Of a DNA stretch of 64,000 nucleotides, positions 11,456-23,370 are shown piece after piece. A model generated the notes under the pieces. That model did not search any database. It saw only the letters and a program-made list of their open reading frames with translations, and was not told the DNA's origin. Position 1 is the first letter of the stretch, and every line of letters begins with the position of its first letter. The DNA is from Achatina immaculata (taxonomy: Eukaryota > Mollusca > Gastropoda > Stylommatophora > Achatinidae). The stretch spans positions 31,930,814-31,994,813 of the forward strand of contig CM019691.1 in assembly GCA_009760885.1 (NCBI GenBank), in the 5' to 3' direction. The position numbers and the translations under genes are program-made.

Positions 11456-14400
11456 GTATTTTCTTTGTCTAGTAGTTAGTTCTTTGTCATGTAGTTATTT
11501 CTTTACATGATAGTTATTTCTTTACATGGTAAATGTTTCCTTGAATGGCAGTTGTTTCTTTGTCTAGTAGTTGTTTCTTTCTCTGGTAGTTGTTTCTTTG
11601 TTTTGTAGTTATTTCTTTACATGGCAGTTGTTTCTTTGAATGAGAGTTATTTCTTTCCCTAGTAGTTGTTTCTTTGTCTGGTAGTTGGTTCTTTGTCTTG
11701 TAGTTATTTCTTTATATTGTAGTTATTTCTTTACATGGTAATTGTTTCTTTGATCAGTACTTGTTTCTTTGCCTAGCAGTTGTTTCTTTGCCTGGTAGTT
11801 GTTTCTTTGTCTTATAGTTATTTCTTTACATGGTAGTTATTTCTTTACATGGTAGTTATTTCTTTACATGGTAATTGTTTCTTTGAATGGTAGTTGTTTC
11901 TTTGCCTGGTAGTTGTTTCTTTACCTGGAAGTTGTTTCTATGACTGGTAGGTGTTTCTTTGTCTGGTACATGGTTCTTTGCTTTTTAGTTATTTCTTTAC
12001 CAAGTAGTTGTTTCTTTGAATGGTAGTTGTTTCTTTTTCTGGTAGTTGTTTCTTTACATGGCAGGTATTTCTTTACATGGTAGTTGTTTCTTTGCCTCGT
12101 AGTTGTTTATTTGTCTGGCAGTTGGAATTTTGTCTTGTAGTTATTTCTTTACATGGTAGTTGTTTCTTTGCCCGATAGTTGTTTCTTTGCCCGATGGTTG
12201 TTTCTATGTTTGATAGTTGGTTCTTTGTCTTGTAGTTATTTCTTTACATGGTAGTTATTTCTTTACATGGTAGTTATTTCTTTACAAGGTAGTTATTTCT
12301 TTGCTTGGTAGTTGTTTATTTGAATGGTAGTTGTTTCTTTGAGTGGTAGTTGTTTCTTTGTCTGGTAGTTGGTTCTTTGTCTTGTAGTTATTTCTTTACA
12401 TGGCAGGTATTTCTTTACATGGTAATTGTTTCTTTGAATGGTAATTGTTTCTTCGCCCAGTAATTGTTTCTTTTCTTGTAGTTGTTTCTTTTTCTTTTAG
12501 TTATTTCTTTACATGGTAGTTATTTCTTTACATGGTAGTTGTTTCTTTGCCTGGTACTTGTTTCTTTGCCTAGTAGTTGTTTCTTTGATGGTAGTTGGTT
12601 CTTTCTGTTATAGTTATTTCTTTACATGGTAGTTATTTCTTTACATGGTTGTTATTTCTTTACATGGTAGTTGTTTCCTTGCGTGGTAGTTGTTTTTATG
12701 CCTGGTAGTTGTTTCTTTGTCTTGTACTTATTTCTTTACATGGTAGTTGTTTCTTTGAATGGTAGTTTTTTCTTTGCCTAGTAGTTGTTTCTTTGTCTGG
12801 TATTTGTTTATTTCTTTTGTAGTTATTTATTTCCCTAGTGGTTGTTTCTTTATTTGGTTCTTTATCTTGTGCTTATTTCTTTACATGGTAGTAATTTTTT
12901 TACATGATAGTTTTTTCTTTGTCTGGTAGCTGCTTCTATGCCTGGTAGTTGTTTCTTTGTCTGGTAGTTCGTTCTTTGTCTTATAGTTATTTATTTACAT
13001 GGTAGTTATTTCTTTACATGGGAATTGTTTCTTTGAACGGTAGTTGTTTCTTTGCCTGGTAATTGTTTCTTTGCCTGGTAGTTGTTTCTATGCCTGGTAG
13101 TTGTTTATTTTCTGGTAGTTGGTTATTTGTCTTGTAGTTATTTCTTTACATGGTACTTGTTTCTTTGCCTGGCAGTTGGTTCTTTGTCTTGTAGTTATTT
13201 CTTTACATGGTAGTGTTTTCTTTCTCAGGCAGTTGTTTCTTTGTCTGGTAGTTGGTTCTTTGTCTTGTAGTTATTTCTTTACCTGGTAGTCATTTCTTTA
13301 CATGGTAGTTGTTTCTTTGCTTGGTAGTTGTTTCTTTGCCTGATAGTTGTTTCTTTGTCTGGTAGTTGGTTCCTTGTCTTGTAGTTATTTCTTTACAGGC
13401 TAATTATTTTTTTACATGGTACTTGTTTCTTTGAGTGGTAGTTGTTTCTTTGCGTGGTAGTTGTTTCTTTGCCTGGTAGTTGTTTCTATGCCTGGTAGTT
13501 GTTTCTGTGTCTGGTAGTTGTTTCTTTGTCTTGTAGTTATTTCTTTATATGGTACTTGTTTGTTTGCCTGGTAATTGTTTCTTTATCTGGTAGTTGGTTC
13601 TTTGTGTTGTAGATTTTTCTTTACATGGTAGTTGTTTCTTTGCCTTGTAGTTTTTCTTTGTCTGGTATTTGGTTCTTTGTCTTGTGTTTATTTCCTTCCA
13701 TGTTAGTTGTTTCTTTGTCTGGTAGTTGTTTTTTTGTCCTATAATTATTTCTTTACATTGTAGTTGTTTCTTTGCCTGGTAGATGTTTATTTGTATGCTA
13801 GTTGTTTCTTTGTCTTGTAGTTATTTTTTTACATGGTAGTGGTTTCTCTGCCTGGCATATGTTTCTTTGTCTGATAGTTGGTTCTTTGTTTTGTAGTTAT
13901 GTCATTACCTAGTAGTTATTTCTTACATGGTAGTTGTTTCTTTGAATGGTAGTTGTTTCTTTGCCTGATAGCTGTTTCTTTGTCTGGTAGTCAATTCCTT
14001 GTCTTGTAGTTATTTCTTTACATTGTAGTTATTTCTTTACATGGTAGTGGTTTCTTTGTCTGGTAGTTGTTTCTTTGTCTTGTAGTTGTTTCTTTGTCTT
14101 GTAGTTATTTCTTTACATGGTAGTTATTTCTTCACATGGCACTTGTTTCTTTGCCTGGTAGTTATTTCTTTACCTAGTAGTTGTTTCTATGTCTGGTAGT
14201 TTATTCAATGTCTTGTTTTTAGTTCTTTACATGGTAGTTGTTTCTTTGAATGGTAGTTGTTTCTTTGTCTGATAATTGGTTCTTTGTCTTGTAGTTATTT
14301 CTTTACATGGTAGTTATTTCTTTCCATGGTACATGTTTCTTTGCCTGGTAGTTGTTTCTTTGCCTAGTAGCTGTTTCTTTGTCTGATAGCTGTTTCTTTG

Positions 14401-17400
14401 TCTGGTAGTTGGTTCTTTGTCTGGTAGTTATTTCTTTACATGCTAGTAATTTCATTACATGGTAATTGTTTCTTTGCCTGTTAGTTGTTTCTTTGTCTGG
14501 TAGTTTTTTCTTTGTCTTGTAGTTATTTCTTTACATGATAGTTATTTATTTAAATTCTAGTTGTTTCTTTGCCTGGTAGTTGTTTCTTTGTCTGGTAGTT
14601 GGTTGTTTGTTTTGTAGTTATTTCCTTACATGGTAGTTGTTTCTTTGTCTGCTATGTGTTTCTTTGTCTGGTAGTTGTTTCTTTGTCTTGTAGTTATTTT
14701 TTTACATGCTAGTTATTTCTTTACATGGTAGATGTTTCTTTGCTTGATAGTTTTTCTTTGCCTGATAGTTGTTTCTTCGTCTGTTAATTGGTTATTTGTC
14801 TTGAAGTTATTTCTTTAATGGTAGTTGTTTCTTTGCCTGGTAGGTGGTTCTTTGTTTTCTAGTTATTTCTTTACATGGTAGTTATTTATTTACATGGTAG
14901 TTGTTTTTTTAAATGGCAGTTCTTTCTTTGCCTAGTATTTGTTTCTTTGTCTGCTAGTTGGTTCTTTGTCTTGTGGTTATTTCTTTACATGGTAGTTATT
15001 TCTTTACGTGATAGTTGTTTCTATGCCTGGTACTTGTTTCTTTGACTAGTAGTTGTTTCATTGATGGTAGTTATTTTTTTGTCTCGTAGTTATTTCTTTA
15101 CATGGTAGTTATTTCTTTGCATGGTAATTATTTCTCTACATGGTAGTTATTTCTTTACATGGTAGTTATTTCTTTACATGGTACTTGTTTCTTTGCCTGG
15201 CAGTTGGTTCTTTGTCTTATAGTTATTTCTTTACATGGTAGTGTTTTCTTTATCAGGCAGTTGTTTCTTTGTCTGATAGTTGGTTCTTTGTCTTTTAGTT
15301 ATTTCATTACCTGGTTATTTCTTTACTTGGTAGTTGTTTCTTTGCCTGGTAGTTGTTTCTTTGTCTGGTAGTTGTTTCTTTGTCTCTTAGTTATTTCTTT
15401 ATATGATAGTGGTTTCTTTGCCTGGCAGTTTTTTCTTTGTCTGGTAGTTGGTTCTTTGTCTTTTAGTTATTTCTTTGCTGGTAGTCATTTCTTTACATGG
15501 TAGTTGTTTCTTTGCTTGGTAGTTGTTTCTTTGCCTGATAGTTGTTTCTTTGTCTGGTAGTTGGTTCCTTGTTTTGTAGTTATTTCTTTACACTGCAATG
15601 TTTTTTTTACATGGTACTTGTTTCTTTGAGTGGTAGTTGTTTCTTTGCCTGGTAGTTATTTCTATGCCTGGTAGTTGTTTCTATGCCTAGTAATTGTTTC
15701 TTTGTCTTTTAGTTGGTTCTTTGTCTTATAGGTTTTACTTTACATGGTAATTGTTTCTTTGCATAGTAGTTTTTCTTTGTCTGGTAGTTGGTTCTTTGTC
15801 TTGTTTTTATTTCTTTACATGTTAGTTGTTTCTTTTCTTGGTAGTTGTTTCTTTGTCCTGTAATTATTTCTTTACATGGTAGTTGTTTCTTTGCCTGGTA
15901 GTTGTTTATTTGTATGCCAGTTGGTTCTTTATATTTTTTTACATGATAGTGGTTTCTGTACCTGGCATATGTTTCTTTGTCTGATAGTTGGTTCTTTGTC
16001 TTGTAGTTATTTCATTACCTAGTAGTTATTTCTTATATGGTAGTTGTTTCTTTGAATGGTAGTTGTTTCTTTGCCTGATAGCTGTTTCTTTGTCTGGTAG
16101 TCAGTTCCTTGTCTTGTAGTTATTTCTTTACATTGTAGTTATTTCTTTACATGGTAGTGGTTTCTTTGTCTGGTAGTTATTTCTTTGTCTTGTAGTTGTT
16201 TCTTTGTCTTGTAGTTATTTCTTTACATGGTAGTTATTTCTTCACATGGTACTTGTTTCTTTGCCTGGTAGTTATTTCTTTACCTAGTAGATGTTTCTAT
16301 GTCTGGTAGTTTATTCAATGTCTTGTTTTTAGTTCTTTACATGGTAGTTGTTTCTTTGAATAGTAGTTGTTTCTTTGTCTGATAATTGGTTCTTTGTCTC
16401 GTAGTTATTTCTTTACATGGTAGTTATTTCTTTACATGGTACATGTTTCTTTGCCTGGTAGTTATTTCTTTGTCTGGTAGTTGGTTCTTTGTCTTGTAGT
16501 TATTTCTTTACATGGCAGGTATTTCTTTACATGGTAATTGTTTCTTTGAATATTAGTTGGTTCTTTGCCTAGTATTTGTTTTTTTCATGGTAGTTGTTTC
16601 TTTGTCTTGTATTTATTTCTATACATAGTAGTTATTTCTTTCCATGGTAGTTATTTCTTTACATGGTTATTGTTTTTTGAATGGTAGTTGTTTCTTTGCC
16701 TGTTAGTTATTTCTTTGCCTGGTAGTTGTTTCTATGCCTGGTAGTTCTTTCTTTGTTTGGTAGTTGGTTCTTTGTCTTGTAGTTATTTCTTTACATGGTA
16801 GTTGTTTCTTTGTCTGGTGGTTAGTTCTTTGTCTTTTAGTTATTTCATTAGATGGTAGTTTTTTCTTTGTATGACAGTGATTTCTTTACCTAGTAATTGT
16901 TTCTTTGTCTGGTAGTTGTTTCTTTTTCTTGTCTTTATTTCTTTACATTTTAGTTGTTTCTTTGCTTGGTAGTTGTTTCTTTGCCTGATAGTTGTTTCTT
17001 TGTCTGGTAGTTGGTGCTTTGTCTTGTAATTACTTCTTTGCCTAGTAGTTATTTGTTTGCCTTGGTAGTTGTTTTTTTGGCTGATAGTTATTTCTTTGTC
17101 TTGTAGTTATTTCTTTACATGGTAGTTATTTCTTTACATGGTAGTAGTTTCTTTGCTTGAGAGTTGTTTCTTTGTCTCGTAGTTGGTTCTTTGTCTTGTT
17201 TTTATTTCTTTGCTTCGTAGTTATTTCTTTACATGGTAGTTATTTCTTTGATAGTAGTTGTTTCTTTGCCCGGTAGTTGTTTTTTTGTCATGTGGTTATT
17301 TCTTACCATAGTAGTTGTTGTTTTGCTTGGTAGTTGTTTCTGTGCCTGATAGTTGTTTCTTTGTCTGGTAGTTGGTTCTTTGTCTTGTAGTTGTTTCTGT

Positions 17401-18079
17401 GCCTGATAGTTGTTTCTTTGTCTAGTAGTTGGTTCTTTGTTTAGTAGTTATTTCTTTACATGATAGTTGTTTCTTTGCTTGGTAGTTCTTTTTTTTTCCT
17501 GGTAGTGCTTTCTTTGTTGATAGTTCTTTTCTTGCCTGACATTTCCATGTTTACCTTGAAGTTCTTTCTTTAGCTGGTACTTGCATTTTTGCCCCACTTT
17601 GCAAACAACAGGGCTGCTTTTTGGTATAGGATGAGCTTCCAGTTAGTAAATTATTGCCTTGGTTATAAATGGTGGTCTTCTAATATTTCTAGTATCCTCT
17701 CTTGAACATCACATTTCTGAAGTTTGTAGTTCACTTCATATGACCGGTTTGTTTGGCCAGAAACTTATGAACGTGATTCAATACAAACAAGACTTGATAT
17801 TGTCCTCAGTGAAATGTAGGAAAGGTCATTTAAAAGTAAGCTTACAAGAATTATTACTTCAAAAGCAAAGTTCTTTTGGACAAAATACATTGTACACTTT
17901 TCTATGACGAACATCTTATTTTTTTCCACGTGATCTCCGTGAGGAATGAGTCATATGTCTAAGCGTAGCACAAGTATTTCTATTTCCATCTCGTGAAATG
18001 TCTATGTCCTACACAGGGTCACAGTGTTGTCGCTGGTTTGACTTCTCTGTCACTCTGAAATCTGTGACCACTAAGATGT

Positions 18080-19030
18080 TCTTTGAGAGCTGAAAATAGG
18101 TGGAAATCAAGTGTCGCCAGATCGGAACTATATTTCGGATAGTTCAAGTTATCTCACCGACAAAATGTTGCAACAGTTTCCGAATCGAAGCAAAGTGTGT
18201 GTGGACGAGAGTAATGGGAACCAAAACACTTTTTTGTCAACAGCCCACGACGAAGAGGTCTGATGATAGTTCGCAAAAGTTCCAATGTTGCACAGTACAC
18301 AGTTGCATTAACTGTTGCTTCCTTTTTTCCAGGAAATCAATCAACAACGCCTTTCTGAGCCCAGAATACGACAGTCGTTACTTTGCCAATAGACGACACG
18401 GCCTTGAATGTCTTGGTTCATGTTGAGCCCGAATGTCTCCTCTTCATGCTTGCACGTTTAGATTCTGGGGTGTTGTGGTAAACCCATGTCTCGCCAGTGA
18501 TGACAATATGTTCCAGAAAGTATTGGCCGTGAATTGCTTGTTGTTGCAGGAATGACAGGACAAATGCATTCTCTTTGCCTTGTGGTTCTCGTAAAAAGCT
18601 CAAGTGACTCATCCTACATACACCTTATAAAATCCAAACTGCACAATCATTCTAGACACTGCTCCACGTGACAAACTCAAGCCATTCGTGAGTTCGTTCA
18701 CAGTCTTTCGTCTGTTCTCCAATATCGCAAGTTCGAAGCGCGTTTTGCTCGCTGTCGTACCTATTGTCATGGGGGTGCCATTCCGCACCATAGGTCAGTG
18801 GTTTGAAATTCTGCACACCATTTTGCCACTCGCTGTCGATTCATCGCACTTTCTCCATAGGCTTCCATCAACTGGCGATGAATTTCAGCAGCTGATCCCT
18901 GCTTAGAGTTCAGAAATCGTATCTCAGCACGAACCTCCTCTATGGACCACTGCTCCATTTGACCATTCATCTTTATCTGATGGATACCGTCTAGATTGTG
19001 ATGCACAGTGCTGCTATCTGGCATGGCGTT
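18080..19030 (-). mobile_element. Degenerate mariner transposon
   Basis: Minus-strand blocks in order: an N-terminal helix-turn-helix region with RAEIRFLNSKQGSAAEIHRQ and RQRVAKWCAEFQ; a ROESI-like middle with TRFELAILENRR; ITGETWVYHNTPESKRAS, where the first catalytic Asp position reads Gly-Glu-Thr-Trp; and a final YSSDLATLDFHLF block at the third-Asp (D34D-type) site. Several stops and frameshifts separate the blocks, so it is inactive. Ends were not resolved. Confidence 0.85.
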
Positions 19031-19479
19031 GCCAAATAATGAATATGAAAAATTCCACAACACTTTTTATGGGCGTTATATGCTTGTAAACTTATTCTTG
19101 GGACCCCACTCGCAGTTGCGCGTAGAGCGCAGTGCGAAAGAAATACTCTTTTTCGCACTGATTATTATTATTGTCTTTACAACTATTTTTGCTTGCTCAT
19201 TTTCAATAACAATATTAAAATGTTATACTTGACGATTTTTTTTATTCCTACAAGGAAAAGCCATGTGTTACTTCATTTTCGTCATCGACCTTTATACGTT
19301 CATATATTGGATGCTGGCGATGATAGTCCCTTTTTGTTAACGGTGACTAAATGTCTCTTTCTACTGCGTGCAAAGAAAAAGAGAGAGAGAAATCTTCAAG
19401 AACATTCAATAGTCCAGGCGATGAAGTTTTCTGTGCATGCTCTCTCAGTTTATTTTTAATTATTTAGCTAGTTTCTTTT

Positions 19480-20160
19480 CCTCTTACCCTTAGTTTGAGT
19501 AGTCTATTCGTTAATAGTAATCCTGATTTAGGATGTACCAGAATGCAGTGTAAAAATCGAAGGAATAACGTTAAAACAAGTGCACAAATTCAAGTATCTT
19601 GGTGCAACGATAACATCAGACGGTACGTGTACCACAGAGGTCAAAAACAGAAAATGCCAGGCATTTCAGAAATTTAAATCTGTTTTGTGCAGTTCATCTT
19701 TGTCAATAGATACTAAGGAAAAGAGTCTTGAAATGCTACGCTGAGCCAGTACTACTATATGGAAGCGAATCGTGGTCACTTACAAAAACAACATGAGCAT
19801 TACAGGCAAATGAAATGTGGTTAATACGAAGAATGTTAAGAATATCATGGACAACCAAAATAACAAATGAGGAATGCGTAAGGAAAGCTAATGAGAAACG
19901 AACATTAATAAACACACTACGGTGGAGACAATCATGATTTATTGCCATGTAATGAGGAGAGGAAGGATTGAAAATATCGTGACGACAAAGGAAAGTGAAG
20001 GCGGGGAAGGGAAAGGTAGACCAAGAGAGAAAACCTTAGATAACCTGACAAAACGGTGTGGGAGAGGCACAACAACAGAAATGATGAATAACAAAAAAGA
20101 TCGGAAGCTGTGGAGAGACATGGTCGCCAACATCCTCAGGCATGGCACATGATGATGATG

Positions 20161-20199
<39 letters not shown>

Positions 20200-20205
20200 T
20201 AGATA
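19480..20205 (+). mobile_element. LINE 3' fragment with GAT/ATT tail
   Basis: In broken frames the + strand reads FKYLGATITSDGTCTTEVK, then a basic GKGRPREKTLDNLTKR block and a final DMVANILRHGT block directly followed by stop codons and (GAT)n then (ATT)n. This is the reverse-transcriptase thumb and C-terminus of a non-LTR element with a microsatellite tail. Multiple stops make it dead. Its terminal block matches those at 1928-2255 and 54505-54690. Confidence 0.82.
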
Positions 20206-20319
20206 AATAATTAAGACTGACCTACATGGTCCGTGTCACGGAAGGCAACATCGTCAGAGCAAATAAAATTAAACTGATCAAGGATCAATAATACGTTCAC
20301 TCTATCGTATTAGTAGCGA

Positions 20320-20540
20320 ACTACAACAGTACAATCTGTACTAGCGAGCTACAACAGTACAGTCTGTACAGGAAACTTTTCACAGCACATCCTTTGATGG
20401 AAATAACTCTTCATGTATTTAAGTCATTAAAAAGGCAGAGAAAATGGCGACATTTAGACCTACAACAGTACAATCTGTACTGGCGAGCTACAACAGTACT
20501 GTCTGTACTAGCGAGCTACAACAGTACAGTCTGTACTAAC
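20320..20540. repeat. Palindrome-bearing short repeats
   Basis: Five copies of a unit around GCGAGCTACAACAGTACAGT, two at 20325-20370 and three at 20458-20540. Each holds the perfect inverted repeat AGTACAG-T-CTGTACT or a close variant. The cluster sits about 200 bases upstream of conopressin exon 2. Confidence 0.85.
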
Positions 20541-20724
20541 AGCCACGTGTTCCTCGAACTGATTCTTATTATTCATTCGTCATATACTGTGCCGAACAGC
20601 GTTGGTGATGGTGATTCTCCATATTATGTGATCTTTTGTATTTCGGATTAATTCAGATGCTTTTCTTTTTCATCGAAATTATTAGTATTATTATTATCGT
20701 TGTTACTTGTATTATTATTCTCAG

Positions 20725-20932
20725 TGCATGAAATGTGGCCCCGGCAAGCTAGGACAATGTGTGGGGCCATCAGTTTGCTGCAGTCCACATTTCGGGTGTT
20801 ACATTGGGACAAGGGAAGCGGAAGTGTGCCAGCTGGAAAACCAAAGCGCCACCCCATGTTTCGTCACAGGCGAGGTTTGCGGCGCACAGGATTCTGGGAA
20901 CTGTGTCGCAGACGGCATCTGTTGTGACACAG
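20725..20932 (+). CDS. Conopressin/neurophysin precursor, exon 2
   Basis: This 208-base exon encodes the central part of neurophysin, the carrier that folds around and packages a vasopressin/oxytocin-type nonapeptide (conopressin in molluscs) in secretory granules. It begins at a Cys after an acceptor (TATTATTCTCAG) and ends at ACAG|GTATGA in phase 1. The 69 codons carry 12 cysteines spaced as in vertebrate neurophysin positions 10 to 74: CMKCGPG, GQCVGPSVCC, FGCYIG, ATPCF, GNCVADGICC. Both splice positions match the family's known intron sites: before Cys10, and just after the Cys73-Cys74 pair. The reading frame is intact. Exon 1, with the signal peptide, nonapeptide and first neurophysin residues, was not found in the window. 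The partner exon is 23371-23492. Confidence 0.95.
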
Positions 20933-21354
20933 GTATGATATCATCATTGCCATCGTCGTCATCATCGTCATATTCTTTCATTTACGTTTTATGGGAATAA
21001 ACACTAAAAAAAAGCAAATCTCTTCTGATTTCGTGTCCTGGGCTCTTCCTCCACCCCTTCCCCCACTCCCCCTTCCCGTTTACAGATTTCCCACTGCCAT
21101 GTCGCATGTCTATAGCGGCAGAAAGCTTGGGGTACCGACATTATTTAATTTTTTTCTGACCGTTAACCAGACAGGGAACGCATCAGACTGATAGAGGCAC
21201 AACATATGAACTAACAAACAAAACAGACTAAAAGCCGTGTATAATGATGAAAACAACACCGCACAGCAAAAGCAGGTGACGAATATTTTTATTACATAGT
21301 GTTTAAATTCTCAAGGATCGATCAAGTGATAATCTTCCGATTGAGATCAGGACA

Positions 21355-21756
21355 CTACAGGCTGAGACGCAATCTATACCAGAAGCTGAGGAACCATCTA
21401 TGGCAGAAGCTGAGACACCATCTATGCCAGAAGGTGACACACCATCTATACCAGAAGCTGACATACCATCTATACCAGAAGCTGAGACACAATCTATGCC
21501 AGAGACTGAGACACCATCTATGCCAGAAGATGAGACACCATCTATGCCAGAAGATGAGACACCATCTATGCCAGAGACTGAGACACCATCTATGCCAGAA
21601 GCTGAGACACCATCTATGCCAGAGACTGAGAGACCATCTATGCCAGAAGATGAGACACCATCTATGCCAGAAGCTGAGACACCATCTATGCCAGAAGATG
21701 AGACACCATCTATGCCAGAAGCTGAGACACCATCTATACCAGAAGCTGAAAATTAG
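21355..21756 (+). repeat. 24-bp coding-like repeat inside the intron
   Basis: About 16 copies of a 24-base unit (GAGACACCATCTATGCCAGA core). The period is a multiple of three, so one frame reads PSMPEAET or PSMPEDET units over about 118 codons from an ATG at 21400 to a TAG at 21754, and another frame is also open. It lies inside conopressin intron 2 and no splice sites link it to the precursor, so I treat it as a minisatellite. Confidence 0.85.
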
Positions 21757-22199
21757 CCCAGCAAACCTATATACCTACCAGCAAAGAGCAACAGACTCCA
21801 TATAACATCCTCCAGAGTTGCCAGCTACACAACCCACTCAGGCAAATGACCAGGCTAGACATCCCCCCCCCCCAATCTTACAAAGAGTACCTCTACGGTG
21901 ATGCTGAAAACCTGAGACATGTTCCCGCATTTGTGAGGGAGATTGGCGCCCATGTCTGAGTGAACAACGACGAAGAAGAAGACAACCAGTGATAATACGG
22001 ACAAGTGTTCTATGACATCCACTAAGAACTGAACTGATCAGAGAAATGACTGTCACTGTGGCTGGCGAGATGCAGGTTGTCAAAACATTTCCTAGTTTTA
22101 TTAGTACTTTAATGTTCCCTGGCCCTGCCTTAGATTATCGTAGTCGAGAGGACACAGACTGATATGTTCTTCTTGGTGGTGGAGCTTGTTCCGAATACT

Positions 22200-22425
22200 G
22201 AAGTCTGATACGGAAATTAGAGGAAATGAATGTTGACTACAGAAATTAGAGGAAGTGAATGTTGACTACGGAAATTAGAGGAAGTGAATGTTGACTACGG
22301 AAATTAGAGGAAGTGAACGTCGACCACGGAAATTAGAGGAAGTGAATGTCGACCACGGAAATTAGAGGAAGTGAATGTTGACCACGGAAATTAGAGGAAG
22401 TGAATGTTGACTGTGAGCATTCCTA
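22200..22425. repeat. 29-bp minisatellite, about 7 copies
   Basis: The unit GAAATTAGAGGAAGTGAATG followed by TTGACTACG repeats with a 29-base period. Variants change TTGACTACG to TCGACCACG. It is within conopressin intron 2. Confidence 0.93.
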
Positions 22426-22539
22426 ACTAATGGCGTTTTCAAGATTGTCATTCGTTACAGTTGCAGGGGGGGACAATCACTCTATCAATTTGCACTGGAA
22501 TGTATTTATTTGTTAACTCCCCTGTTTGTGCTGTGAACT

Positions 22540-22810
22540 AGTATTGTTCTGTTTCCTGGAAACTGTGAGCCGACGCAGTGAAGGTGTTGAAACATGAGTG
22601 TGGAATGCGGGGTAGGTTATGGCTTCTATTTTTACAGACCCGGGGTGGGGCTAAAAACAGCAGGGGTGGTAGTTGAAATGCTTCTTTAGCAAACCCAACC
22701 TCTACGAGGACAGTGGTCATCTACATCTTGGCCAGGTTGAGTCCTGTTACAGGGAACACAAACGGAGAGATGGTACAAGACCTTGACCAGATAAGGTTCC
22801 CTGTTACTGA
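22540..22810 (+). repeat. Dispersed repeat R1, copy 1
   Basis: Resembles 33050-33300 along its length by eye. Shared blocks in order: GGGGTG near GCTAAAAA, ATGCTTCTTTAGCA, a GCCAGG block, a CTGTT-CAGGG or CTGTTTCTGGGG block, and a terminal GGTCTTGGTCAG-like block. A third, weaker match covers only the end of the element near 53470-53510. Confidence 0.7.
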
Positions 22811-23370
22811 TGATTGTGCTTGTCAGTTTGTCACAGTCATCTTCGCTTCCGTATATTTGTAAGAACAAACCACTAAGTCTGCTAAGAGCCATTGAGACAG
22901 CTTTTTAAAACTCTTTCTGTCCATTCTCTACTGGAATAAATTTCGATGAGAAATGTTAGTAAACAGAAACTGAAGGACGGAAGTTTCCCCATAATTTAAA
23001 AATATGGCCTAGATTAGAAATGTGCTAGTTTTCATTTTATTTAGACTTTGCCTAAATGTCACCTACTTTGCCTAAATGTCACCATGGACATTGACTGGCA
23101 TATACATACAAGATCTACAAACCCGGCTAGTGTTGTTTTGAAGTGGACGAGTTAAGTTTAAAAAGGAAAAAAAAAATAGTCGTGTGGTTTTGTTTTCTAT
23201 TTAAGAGTTCATAAATTTAAATGATCATAAATCCTTAACATGGTCATTGCTACATTTTTCTGACAGAACGTGGCATCTTTGGTGTTTGGTAGCAAAAAAT
23301 GTTCATGTGTCACAGGCGTTGTGTTGGTAGGTTAGGAGTTGAATATATTTTGATTGTTCTGTTTCATCAG

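Larger units (their letters stand above)
7330..17580. repeat. About 10 kb degenerate 19-bp satellite array
   Basis: The array is built from a 19-bp unit, consensus TGGTAGTTGTTTCTTTGCC, with recurring variants TGGTTCTTTGTCTTGTAGT and ATTTCTTTACATGGTAGT. Two LINE fragments (8238-9040 and 10809-11455) interrupt it. Units decay at the left edge (7330-7740) and right edge (17460-17580). Blocks of units recur in the same order at offsets of about 2.1 kb and 4.5 kb, so higher-order duplication has occurred. No gene is present; open frames here are chance products of a low-complexity sequence. Confidence 0.95.
20933..23370 (+). other. Conopressin intron 2 (2,438 bp)
   Basis: Bounded by GTATGA and a TTTCATCAG acceptor. 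It holds the 24-bp MPE-type repeat, a 29-bp minisatellite, a dispersed repeat (22540-22810) and a decayed tail near 21855-21985 that ends in an AAGAAGAAG run and may be a LINE end. A strong pyrimidine tract ending in TTTACAG at about 21085 looks like an acceptor, but what follows does not fit neurophysin. Confidence 0.85.

Noticed and set aside
21086..21150. Possible conopressin exon 3 after the strong pyrimidine tract ending TTTACAG
   Set aside because: In the right phase it gives only one Cys at the wrong spacing and soon stops. The block at 23371 gives both cysteines at the exact neurophysin spacing.
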